Source of the DNA: an uncultured Clostridia bacterium
GTDB lineage: Bacteria > Bacillota > Clostridia > Oscillospirales > Ruminococcaceae
Direction: 5' to 3'
DNA: 64,000 bases
NCBI GenBank assembly: GCA_947166275.1
Contig: CAMVDP010000003.1
Location: 62,001 to 126,000 of the forward strand
Shown: positions 25,791-33,772 of the stretch, piece after piece
Layout: every line of letters begins with the position of its first letter
Position numbering within the stretch: position 1 is the stretch's first letter
Translations under genes and position numbers: made by a program
Notes under the pieces: model-generated
The model's database searches: none
What the model was told of the DNA's origin: nothing
The model's input: the letters and a program-made list of their open reading frames with translations, nothing else

Positions 25791-27533
25791 TTATCGGTCG
25801 ATGATCATTTCCCATTTCAGACCTTTTTCGCGGGTAGCTTTTCTTGTTTCCATCATGGGCATCGGCTTTCCGAAGAAGTATCCCTGCGCTTTTTCGCAGC
25901 CTATCTCCTTGAGGAACTCAAAGTGCTCCTCGGACTCGACGCCCTCTGTGAGCGGTTTTACGCCCATTTCCAAAGCGGCGTAAACGATGTAGTTGATAAG
26001 ATTGCCTGTACGTGGGTTCTTATCGTATGTACGCAGGAATTCCATGTCGAGTTTGAGCACATCGAAGTCGTATTCCATCAGCGTGTTGAGCGAAGAGTAT
26101 CCGCTGCCGAAATCGTCTATCCATATCTGATAGCCGGATTTGCGGAACTTCTTGCATTCGTTCTTGAGGTGGTCGGACTTCTCGTTGAGAGCGCTTTCGG
26201 TTATCTCGATATCGAGCATGTTCCTCGGAACGTTGTACAGTCTGCGGTAGCTTTCGACTACTTCCACGATATTGCAGAGCTCGAAGTCAAGTCTTGACAG
26301 GTTTATCGACACGGGCACCAGCGGTTCTCCCATATCGCGGAGAGCGCAGTAGTCCTCGCAGACCTTCTTGACAATGAAGCTGTCGATCTTGTGGATAAGG
26401 TGGAATTTTTCGAGAGTGTCTATGAAATCGGCGGGGGAGAGGAATCCGAATTTCGGGTCGATCCATCTCGCGAGAGCTTCATAGCCACATATCTCGCCGG
26501 TCGCGACGCGAATGACGGGCTGATAGTACACCTTGATGTACTCCTTTTCCACAGCGTCATCAACGTAGTCGACAACATACTGCTGCTTACGGAGCTTTTC
26601 GTACAGTGCCACATCGTATATGCTGTATATCACATCATAGCGGTGCTTTACGGTGTTGCAGGCAAGACGCGCGTGGTCGCAGGCGAGACCTACTTCGGAG
26701 CAGGTGTCTTCAAGCTCGTATATACCTGCGCGTACTTCTACCCTTGTACCCTCGATTATCTGCAGGATCATGTTATGGGTCTCGGTAACGAGGTCAGGAA
26801 CGTTCTGCGCCACCGTGCAAACAACGAAGTGGTCGTTCGAGAAGCGCGCGACGATGCTTGTATCGCCGAATATCTTGCGCAGTGTTATTGCCACACGGCA
26901 GAGTAAGTCGTCACCGCGCTGGAAGCCGTAACGCTCATTGAATATCTTGAAGTTCGCGATATCGAGATGCACGAAGGAGATCTTTGCCTGGCTGCGCTTT
27001 TCGGAGTCGGAGATAAGCTCCTGCACCTTCTGATAGAAGCTCGCCATATTGTAGAGACCCGTTAGGCGGTCGGTATTCTGGTTCATTGAGAATATCTGCG
27101 TCTCGGCGTAGCTGTTGCGGCTGCGGTTCAGGTACTCGTTTTTATCGATATCTACGATGAATACGTAGAAGTAGCTGAGACCGTGCTCGCCGTGCAGCAG
27201 ATGACCGAAGTCTTCGATATAGCGTATCTCTCCCGTTTTTGAGATGATGCGGTATCTTACGTAGTCATGCCGTTTTTCGACGGTCATGGTCTGTGACTGG
27301 ATCTCATTCTGTATTTTATCATAGTCTTCCGGGTGCACCATGCCCTTGAAGCTGTTGTGCGTGTATTCACGGAACTCGGCCATCGTATTGCAGCCGAAAA
27401 GCTTTATGACATTCTCCTCGGCAAACAGTATTTCGTCTGTATCTCCTGCGCTGTAGATGAAAAAGCCTCCGGGAAGCCCGGTGGGTATATAGTTTTCGTC
27501 AGCTCCGACTGTCGTTTTTGCCGCATCGCTCAT
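25791..27533 (-). CDS. PAS-GGDEF-EAL protein, probable c-di-GMP phosphodiesterase
   Basis: 580 residues, no membrane helix. PAS-like domain at about 20-130, a GGDEF-type domain at about 150-310 and an EAL domain at about 325-570. The cyclase signature is degenerate (SNDHF at 232-236), so it should not make c-di-GMP. The EAL domain keeps its metal and catalytic residues: E352-A-L, the Asn in VSINLS, the Glu in DIEITES, DDFGSGYSS, the Lys in VLKLDME, and TEGVES, so it should hydrolyse c-di-GMP to pGpG. Own promoter and AAGGAGG. It heads an operon with a UreI-like channel and a histidine kinase. Confidence 0.9.
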   Translation of the reverse strand: MSDAAKTTVGADENYIPTGLPGGFFIYSAGDTDEILFAEENVIKLFGCNTMAEFREYTHNSFKGMVHPEDYDKIQNEIQSQTMTVEKRHDYVRYRIISKTGEIRYIEDFGHLLHGEHGLSYFYVFIVDIDKNEYLNRSRNSYAETQIFSMNQNTDRLTGLYNMASFYQKVQELISDSEKRSQAKISFVHLDIANFKIFNERYGFQRGDDLLCRVAITLRKIFGDTSIVARFSNDHFVVCTVAQNVPDLVTETHNMILQIIEGTRVEVRAGIYELEDTCSEVGLACDHARLACNTVKHRYDVIYSIYDVALYEKLRKQQYVVDYVDDAVEKEYIKVYYQPVIRVATGEICGYEALARWIDPKFGFLSPADFIDTLEKFHLIHKIDSFIVKKVCEDYCALRDMGEPLVPVSINLSRLDFELCNIVEVVESYRRLYNVPRNMLDIEITESALNEKSDHLKNECKKFRKSGYQIWIDDFGSGYSSLNTLMEYDFDVLKLDMEFLRTYDKNPRTGNLINYIVYAALEMGVKPLTEGVESEEHFEFLKEIGCEKAQGYFFGKPMPMMETRKATREKGLKWEMIIDR

Positions 27534-27582
27534 ATCGCGTTCCTCCTTACACGGTACCCGTGTGAAACATAGTATATATAAT

Positions 27583-27611
27583 ATTATACAACTTTACTTT
27601 GGTATTTTCAA
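27583..27611 (-). promoter_or_regulatory. Promoter of the EAL-protein operon
   Basis: Minus strand TTGAAA, 17-bp spacer, TATAAT. A hairpin with stem ACACGG/CCGTGT follows in the leader. Confidence 0.85.
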
Positions 27612-27717
27612 GATATTTTTATAAAAAGACTAATTTTTTTGCTTTGTGTCGCTAAAAATCGGACAAAACGGATCCCCTCCCGATTTGCCGGGGAAGAGAC
27701 CCGATTGACGGACAGTA

Positions 27718-28857
27718 TTATTTTTCGCAGTATTCACCGTATTCGCAGCCGATACGGTCTGCGCGTATCTCGTCCATGATAGTGCGTCTTCCGGACGGAG
27801 ATTTCGCGTACAGGCGTATAAGCCCGATACCGTTGCCGCCGTTCCACAGCCTGTTATGGCGCTTCGAGCCGTCGGGAGCCTCATAGTTCACCAGCAGCAT
27901 ATCCTTCTTTTTGCAGCGTACGCGCACTGTCATCACCGCCTCGCGGTTCTCAAGCATAACGTACCAGAACACCTCGGCCGCGGTCTCCTTTGAGCGGAAT
28001 ACGGTCTTCGTACATGTCCACGGCTTCGAGAAGTTGAATTCAAACGGCCTGCCTTCATACATGAACGCTCCGAGAAGCTTGCGCTCAAGCGGCACTACGT
28101 ACACTTTAGGTCTGCCGCCGCCGATGTCGAACACGCTGTTTTCCAGGTGCTTTCCGGTGCGAAGGCTGGTCAGGCTGCATGATGACAGCCACACCCACGG
28201 GCTCGTGAAGTCTCTGCCCCAGTTTTTGTCCGCGTAGCCGTAGGAGCGCTCCGGGGTCACGGTGTAGCGCTCGCCGTTTATCGTGACCCAACCGTTGTAC
28301 AGGGTCTTCATGCCCTCGGCGTGCCAGTACATCTCGAACGCCTCGGCTTTGCGAAGCGGTTCGCTCGCGCCGTAGCCCACATTGAACGGCACCTGCTTAT
28401 CCATGCGCAGCGACCACTCCATGGTACCCTCGTCGCACATATATCCGGGGTCGGCAGCTTCCTCCGCGCTGACGGCAACACTGCCGCGCAGTATCGTTTC
28501 GGAGCATACACAGTCTGCGATGCTCACCATGAACGGAACACTGTTGGTTATTCTTACTTTGTTCCATGGGAAGAACCGGTGGAGCTGGCACTTTCCCTCG
28601 CCCCAGCAGCCCGCCTTCACCATCATGTAGGACGGACGCCTGTGCTTTGCCTTGTTCTCCGGAGACTGTCCGAGTATCGGCACATCTTTGCCGAGCGCCG
28701 GGTTGCAGGTGAAGAACTCGATGAAGAACTGCTTTTCCTCGCCGGTGCGGTCGTTCACTCCGGTGAACGAGTGCCACCACCAGTCATAGCCTTCGAACGC
28801 GAGTGTGCCGTCGAGCATGAACGCGTTTCTTGTTATATCGTGTTTATCGAATGACAT
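27718..28857 (-). CDS. Tocopherol-cyclase-like / CrtC-like lipocalin-fold protein
   Basis: 379 residues, no signal peptide. Aromatic-rich beta-strand pattern throughout with WWWHSFTG near the start, the region SYGYADKNWGRDFTSPWVWLSS in the middle and WNGGNGIG near the end. These fit the tocopherol cyclase / hydroxyneurosporene synthase-like family (PF14249 or PF07143 type), proteins with two lipocalin-like beta-barrels. Ruminococci do not make tocopherol or carotenoid, so the substrate is unknown; binding or hydrating a lipid or isoprenoid is a guess. It lies 22 bases after azlD and is probably the last gene of the glnN operon. Confidence 0.65.
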   Translation of the reverse strand: MSFDKHDITRNAFMLDGTLAFEGYDWWWHSFTGVNDRTGEEKQFFIEFFTCNPALGKDVPILGQSPENKAKHRRPSYMMVKAGCWGEGKCQLHRFFPWNKVRITNSVPFMVSIADCVCSETILRGSVAVSAEEAADPGYMCDEGTMEWSLRMDKQVPFNVGYGASEPLRKAEAFEMYWHAEGMKTLYNGWVTINGERYTVTPERSYGYADKNWGRDFTSPWVWLSSCSLTSLRTGKHLENSVFDIGGGRPKVYVVPLERKLLGAFMYEGRPFEFNFSKPWTCTKTVFRSKETAAEVFWYVMLENREAVMTVRVRCKKKDMLLVNYEAPDGSKRHNRLWNGGNGIGLIRLYAKSPSGRRTIMDEIRADRIGCEYGEYCEK

Positions 28858-28879
28858 TGTATATCGTCCTTTCCCGGTG

Positions 28880-29188
28880 TCAGAGCACCGAAAGAATAAG
28901 CCATGCTATATATGCCGCCGCGGACGCGGACAGTGCCACGACTATAAGCGGCAGTCCGAGATACGCGAGTATCAGCGCAGCCACTGTGCCTGCCGCCGCT
29001 GTGATCAGATCGCCGGTGGCGAAGAATATCGCCGGCATCGTCATGGCGCTGAGCACCGCATACGGGATATAATACAGGAAGCTTTTCAGGAACCGCGATC
29101 TTATCTTCTTCCTGAATACCGTGAACGGTATCATGCGAATAAGATAGGTAACACCCGCCATTACCGCTATATATATCGCGATGCTCAC
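28880..29188 (-). CDS. azlD: Branched-chain amino acid exporter small subunit AzlD
   Basis: 102 residues, about three to four membrane helices, the AzlD family layout with TYLIRMIPFTVF at the N-terminus and LSAMTMPAIFFATGDL in the middle. With AzlC it forms an exporter of branched-chain amino acids. The start is GTG at 29188, four bases inside the end of azlC (GTGA overlap), with GGGAGGTG upstream. Confidence 0.88.
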   Translation of the reverse strand: MSIAIYIAVMAGVTYLIRMIPFTVFRKKIRSRFLKSFLYYIPYAVLSAMTMPAIFFATGDLITAAAGTVAALILAYLGLPLIVVALSASAAAYIAWLILSVL

Positions 29189-29901
29189 GGCTGCACCTCC
29201 CCGTCCGGCTCCTCGTCATCGCGGGGAAACAGCAGAGCGCAGACAGCAGCTGTGACGATGCCGCAGATTATGACTGAAAATCCCGAGGATATAAACGGCA
29301 GCAGGAAATATATACCGCAGCTCATGGCTGCCGCGATGATGACCGCAGCAAGCACACTCTTTTCCTTGCGGGCGGGCGGCAGGATTATCGCGAGGAACAT
29401 ACCGTACAGCATTATCCCGAGCGAGTCGGATATCTCCGCCGGCAGTATGCTGCCGGCCGCAGCGCCGAGCACGGTCCCGAGCACCCAGCCTACCGTTGAT
29501 ATCAGTATCATGCCGTACATATACCACGGTGTCACGACTCCCGGCTGTGCCGAGGCTATCGCGAATATCTCATCAGTGATGCCGTATGACGCTATCAGCC
29601 GCCGCGGGGTGGTGAAGCTCTTATCCAGCTTCTGCGAGAGTGACAGCGACATCAGCGAGTAACGCAGATTTATCGTTACCTGCGCAAGCACCATCTCGGT
29701 TATAGAACCGCCCGCCGCGATTATCCCCACGCCTGCAGCCTGCCCCGCCGAGGTGAGATTGAACAGCGATACTGCGGCGGCTTCAAGCACCGTGAGTCCG
29801 GATTTCACAGCGAGTATGCCGAAGCCGAACGACACCGACAGATATCCGAGAAATACGGGGATACCGTGAGTCAGCCCCTTTAAGAAATGTCTGCCTTTCA
29901 A
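29185..29901 (-). CDS. azlC: Branched-chain amino acid exporter large subunit AzlC
   Basis: 238 residues with about six or seven membrane helices. The segments GIPVFLGYLSVSFGFGILAVKSGL, SAGQAAGVGIIAAGGSITEM and NLRYSLMSLSLSQKL are typical of AzlC. It begins with TTG at 29901 behind GGAGAG. Together with azlD it sits 20 bases behind glutamine synthetase, which suggests joint control by nitrogen status, since branched-chain transamination feeds on glutamate. Confidence 0.88.
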   Translation of the reverse strand: MKGRHFLKGLTHGIPVFLGYLSVSFGFGILAVKSGLTVLEAAAVSLFNLTSAGQAAGVGIIAAGGSITEMVLAQVTINLRYSLMSLSLSQKLDKSFTTPRRLIASYGITDEIFAIASAQPGVVTPWYMYGMILISTVGWVLGTVLGAAAGSILPAEISDSLGIMLYGMFLAIILPPARKEKSVLAAVIIAAAMSCGIYFLLPFISSGFSVIICGIVTAAVCALLFPRDDEEPDGEVQP

Positions 29902-29921
29902 TTTTTCTCTCCGATTCTTTC

Positions 29922-32048
29922 TTATTTAACGCTGAACAGTATGTCGCCGTAGGTCGGTACAGGCCAGAATTCGCCGCCGACTATCGATTCGAGCTCGTCT
30001 ACAACCGCGCGCAGGTCGTTCATTTTCGCGAGCACCTTGTTGTGGAAGTAAACGGCAGTTTCATGCGTATCCGACAGAGCTCCTGTATCGGAAAGCAGGC
30101 GTTCGAGCTCCGTACATTCGGATATCATCGTGTTCTCAAGGCGTGTCACGTTCTGTGCGGCTTCAATTTCCGCAGAAGCGTCCACTGCTACGGTCTTCTT
30201 CGACAGCGCGGCATCGCAGAGGAACTTCACATAAGCCATGACCGCGGGAGCATACTGATGCTTCACCATGTCCACCGCAGTGTGAGCTTCGATATTTATG
30301 GTCTTGTAGTAATTTTCGAGCAGTATCTCGGTACGTGCGTGTATCTCGCGCTCGGAGAATACCTTATGCTCCGTGAATACCTTGATGCTTTTTTCGTCCT
30401 CGAAGTGCGGTATCGCGTCAACCGACGACACAAGGTTCGGAAGTCCGCGTCTTTCCGCTTCTTCGAGCCATGCTTCATCATACGCGTTGCCGTTAAAGAT
30501 GATGCGCTTGTGCTCCTTGAATGTGCACACTATAAGGTCATGCAGAGCCTTCTCGAACGCGGCGCGGTTGACAGCTTCACCGTCGGCTGCGCAGGCAAAC
30601 TCAAGCTCGTCCGCGAACTGCTTGAGAGACTCGGCTACTATCGTGTTGAGTATTATGTTGGCTGTCGCAACGTTCTGGGACGAGCCGACGCTGCGGAATT
30701 CGAACTTGTTTCCGGTGAAAGCGAAGGGCGAGGTACGGTTGCGGTCGGTGGAATCCTTCTTGAAGCGTGGAAGTGCGAGCACGCCGAGATCGAACTCCGA
30801 GTTCTTCTTCGGCACCGTGCCGCCGCTGATCAGTGCATCGACCACAGCGTCAAGCTCCTCACCGAGGAATACCGATATGATAGCAGGGGGGGCCTCATTC
30901 CCGCCGAGACGGTGATCATTGCCCGCGGTCGCTACCGAAAGGCGCAGCAGCTCGGGGTACTCGTCCACGCTTTTGACTACAGCGGCGAGGAAGGTAAGGA
31001 ACTGCACGTTCTCCATAGGCGACTTGCCGGGGTTGAGCAGGTTCTGTCCGTCATCGGTGGACAGCGCCCAGTTGTCATGCTTGCCGGAACCGTTCACGCC
31101 GTCAAACGGCTTCTCATGCAGCAGGCATACCATGCCGTGACGCAGGGCGGTCTTCTGCATCACTTCCATTGTGAGCTGGTTCTGGTCGGCTGCGGCGTTG
31201 GCGCTGGAGAATATCGGAGCCATCTCATGCTGTGCGGGAGCAACTTCGTTATGCTCGGTCTTTGACATTACGCCGAGTTTCCACAGCGCGTTGTCGAGGT
31301 CGCGCATATACGAGTGTACGCGGCTGTTTATGGCACCGAAGTAGTGGTCGTCCATTTCCTGACCTTTGAGCGGTGGTGCGCCGAACAGCGTTCTGCCGGT
31401 ATATACAAGATCCTTGCGCTTTTCATATACCGATTTGTCGATCAGGAAGTACTCCTGTTCTGCGCCCACAGTGGAGACAACGCGTTTTGCAGTGGTGTTG
31501 CCGAACAGGCGCAGTATGCGAAGCGCCTGCTCTGAAAGCGCGTCCATCGAACGCAGCAGCGGTGTTTTCTTGTCGAGCGCCTCGCCTGTGTAGGAGCAGA
31601 ACGCCGTCGGGATATAGAGTGTGCCGTCCTTGATGAACGCGCATGATGTGGGGTCCCACGCGGTGTAGCCGCGCGCTTCGAATGTGGCGCGGATACCGCC
31701 GGACGGGAATGATGAAGCGTCCGGCTCGCCCTTGACGAGCTCCTTGCCCGAGAACTCCATTATCACGGTACCGTCACCGGTGGGCGCGATGAAGCTGTCA
31801 TGCTTCTCGGCGGTGATGTTGGTCATGGGCTGGAACCAGTGGGTATAGTGGGTCGCACCTTTCTCCACTGCCCAGTCCTTCATTGCCGCGGCTACGCTTT
31901 CAGCTATCGAGCTGTCGAGCTCCTTGTTGGAGTTCATGGTAGCTTTAAGCTTGCGGAATACTTCTTTCGGGAGTCTCTGGCGCATCGTGGACTCGTCGAA
32001 TACGTCCTCACCGAACAGTCTTGATACATCGATATTTTCGTTTAACAT
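29922..32048 (-). CDS. glnN: Glutamine synthetase type III
   Basis: Assimilates ammonium into glutamine. It is the large type III enzyme (708 residues), typical of Bacteroides and Clostridia, and not the 440-residue type I. Signatures include the N-terminal [53 protein letters not shown] and [18 protein letters not shown] 32048 is chosen because GGAGG lies eight bases upstream. The leader carries a terminator-like hairpin between promoter and start, so expression is probably controlled by attenuation. It heads the operon glnN-azlC-azlD-tocopherol cyclase-like gene. Confidence 0.95.
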   Translation of the reverse strand: MLNENIDVSRLFGEDVFDESTMRQRLPKEVFRKLKATMNSNKELDSSIAESVAAAMKDWAVEKGATHYTHWFQPMTNITAEKHDSFIAPTGDGTVIMEFSGKELVKGEPDASSFPSGGIRATFEARGYTAWDPTSCAFIKDGTLYIPTAFCSYTGEALDKKTPLLRSMDALSEQALRILRLFGNTTAKRVVSTVGAEQEYFLIDKSVYEKRKDLVYTGRTLFGAPPLKGQEMDDHYFGAINSRVHSYMRDLDNALWKLGVMSKTEHNEVAPAQHEMAPIFSSANAAADQNQLTMEVMQKTALRHGMVCLLHEKPFDGVNGSGKHDNWALSTDDGQNLLNPGKSPMENVQFLTFLAAVVKSVDEYPELLRLSVATAGNDHRLGGNEAPPAIISVFLGEELDAVVDALISGGTVPKKNSEFDLGVLALPRFKKDSTDRNRTSPFAFTGNKFEFRSVGSSQNVATANIILNTIVAESLKQFADELEFACAADGEAVNRAAFEKALHDLIVCTFKEHKRIIFNGNAYDEAWLEEAERRGLPNLVSSVDAIPHFEDEKSIKVFTEHKVFSEREIHARTEILLENYYKTINIEAHTAVDMVKHQYAPAVMAYVKFLCDAALSKKTVAVDASAEIEAAQNVTRLENTMISECTELERLLSDTGALSDTHETAVYFHNKVLAKMNDLRAVVDELESIVGGEFWPVPTYGDILFSVK

Positions 32049-32063
32049 GGCTGAAACCTCCGT

Positions 32064-32103
32064 AAAAAGGCGTTCCGGCATAGTTCACCCATGCCGGAAC
32101 GCC
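32064..32103 (-). promoter_or_regulatory. Terminator-like hairpin in the glnN leader
   Basis: A perfect 13-bp stem GGCGTTCCGGCAT/ATGCCGGAACGCC (32103-32091 with 32081-32069) and then TTTTT. It lies between the consensus promoter and the glnN ribosome binding site, and GGAGG follows the U-tract after two bases. As built it would stop transcription in the leader unless something prevents it. It can also end transcripts arriving from the acyl carrier protein gene. Confidence 0.75.
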
Positions 32104-32119
32104 ATCGTTTCTTACTGGT

Positions 32120-32148
32120 ATTATATTACATCTGCCGTGAATTGTCAA
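32120..32148 (-). promoter_or_regulatory. Perfect consensus promoter of glnN
   Basis: Minus strand TTGACA, 17-bp spacer, TATAAT. Transcription would begin near 32113, ten bases before the leader hairpin. Confidence 0.92.
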
Positions 32149-32158
32149 CAGAAATAAT

Positions 32159-32401
32159 TCACAGCTTTGTGCCGCGGTTTCTTATAATTTCAGCCATTTC
32201 GCCGACATTCTTCATACCCGATACTTCACCCATAGTGAAGCGCAGTCCGAATTCGTCCTCCACCGCGGACATCAGCGTGATATGATTCAGGCTGTCCCAG
32301 TCCTCGATATCGTCGGCGGTAGTTTCGGCATCTATCTCTATTTCATCGTCGTCAAAGAAATCACGGAAAACCTTGTTAAGGCGCTCGTAGATCTGTTCCA
32401 T
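32159..32401 (-). CDS. Acyl carrier protein
   Basis: 80 residues, acidic, four-helix pattern with the phosphopantetheine site DSLNHITLM (Ser in WDSLNH). It is unlike the housekeeping fatty-acid AcpP, which usually has DSLDTVE or DSLELV. The WDSLNHI form is common in carriers that serve dedicated ligases or FkbH-type enzymes. It starts 8 bases after paaK, so it is co-transcribed with an acyl-CoA-type ligase and may accept its acyl group. The FkbH-like enzyme 6 kb away is another possible client. Confidence 0.85.
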   Translation of the reverse strand: MEQIYERLNKVFRDFFDDDEIEIDAETTADDIEDWDSLNHITLMSAVEDEFGLRFTMGEVSGMKNVGEMAEIIRNRGTKL

Positions 32402-32409
32402 GTTTTACC

Positions 32410-33735
32410 TCACTTTTCCACGGAGAATGTTGCTGTCTCCTTCGGGCGGTTGTCGATAACGCGCTTTGCCTTGCCTGCTGTACGCTCGATAGACTTGGGC
32501 TCAACGAGAGAGACCTTCGTGCTTATACCGAGCACGGTCTTGAGATCGTGGTGAATGCGTGCGCGGAGCTCTTCAAGGTTGCGGTAGTCTGTGAGCAGTG
32601 ATGCGTCAGCAAGCTCGACTCTTACTTCAAGATTATCGGAGGAGCCTTCTCTGCCGACTACGAGCTGGTAATGCGGAGCTATCTCCGGAACTACCATGAG
32701 CACGCTCTCTATCTGTGACGGGAATACGTTAACGCCGCGTATCTTCAGCATGTCGTCGGTCCTTCCCGTAGGCTTCATCATGCGCGCGTGCGTTCTGCCG
32801 CATTTGCACTGTTCGTAGGTTATGGAGGTGATATCGTGGGTCTTGTAGCGCAGTACCGGCAGACCTTCCTTGTCGAGCGTTGTAACTACGAGCTCGCCGC
32901 TCTGACCCTCACCGAGTATCTCGCCTGTTGCCGGGTCAACGATCTCGGGAAGGAAGTGATCCTCGTTGAAGTGCATACCGCAGCGCTCTGTACACTCTCC
33001 TGACACGCCGGGTCCCATGAGCTCGCTCATGCCATAGTTGTCGGTCACGAACATGTGCAGCTTGCTTTCGATCTGGTCGCGCATCTCGGGAGTGCAGCCC
33101 TCCGAGCCGAGCAGACCGAGACGCAGCTTTATCTCCTCGGGCTTTATGCCGACCTCTTCCATGACTTCGCCGATACGCAGAGCGTAAGAAGGGGTAGATA
33201 CAAGCGCTGTTGTACCGAAGTCACGCATCATCATAACGGTTTTCTCGGTATTTCCGGAGGAGCTCGGAACTACAGCCACGCCGAGCTTTTCAAGTCCGTA
33301 GTGAAGTCCGAGGGCTCCGGTAAACAGTCCGTAGCCGAAGCATATCTGTACGATGTCATCCGCGGTAGCTCCCGCAGCGGCAATAATTCTCGCCATGCAG
33401 TCGCTCCACATCTCAAGGTCGTTCTTGGTATAGCCTACGACAGTGGGCTTACCGGTGGTGCCGGACGATGCGTGAACGCGAACTATTTTATTCATCGGTA
33501 CCGCGAACATTCCGAACGGATAGTTGTCGCGGAAGTCCTCCTTCGTGGTGAACGGGATGTACTTTATATCGCTGAGGGCTTTGATCTTTGTGGGGTCGAA
33601 GCCCGCTTTATCGAACTTGTCCTTGTACAGTTTAACATTCTCGTAGCAGTATACTGCCGCTTTTTTCAGCTTTTCAAGCTGTATCTTCTCGATATCGCTT
33701 CTCGGCATGGTTTCTGCCGCTTTGTCAAAAAACAT
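32410..33735 (-). CDS. paaK: Phenylacetate-CoA ligase-type adenylate-forming enzyme
   Basis: 441 residues, the PaaK length. It has the AMP-binding signature HASSGTTGKPTVVGYT, the motif FGYGLFTGALGLHYG, NYGMSELMGPGVSGEC and the C-terminal lid with KTHDITSITYEQCKCGRTHARM and GRTDDMLKIRGVNVFPSQIE. The enzyme activates phenylacetate or another aryl acid to a CoA thioester. Such ligases are common in gut anaerobes that handle aromatic acids. Linkage to a sodium symporter upstream and an acyl carrier protein downstream suggests uptake, activation and loading of one acid, but this is inferred from gene order only. Confidence 0.9.
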   Translation of the reverse strand: MFFDKAAETMPRSDIEKIQLEKLKKAAVYCYENVKLYKDKFDKAGFDPTKIKALSDIKYIPFTTKEDFRDNYPFGMFAVPMNKIVRVHASSGTTGKPTVVGYTKNDLEMWSDCMARIIAAAGATADDIVQICFGYGLFTGALGLHYGLEKLGVAVVPSSSGNTEKTVMMMRDFGTTALVSTPSYALRIGEVMEEVGIKPEEIKLRLGLLGSEGCTPEMRDQIESKLHMFVTDNYGMSELMGPGVSGECTERCGMHFNEDHFLPEIVDPATGEILGEGQSGELVVTTLDKEGLPVLRYKTHDITSITYEQCKCGRTHARMMKPTGRTDDMLKIRGVNVFPSQIESVLMVVPEIAPHYQLVVGREGSSDNLEVRVELADASLLTDYRNLEELRARIHHDLKTVLGISTKVSLVEPKSIERTAGKAKRVIDNRPKETATFSVEK

Positions 33736-33772
33736 GGTTTCTTCTCCTTTTTAATATTTCACTATTTTCGGC

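Noticed and set aside
32064-32103. Glutamine riboswitch upstream of glnN
   Set aside because: The leader is only about 65 bases and is filled by one simple hairpin; the known glutamine aptamer pattern is not visible.
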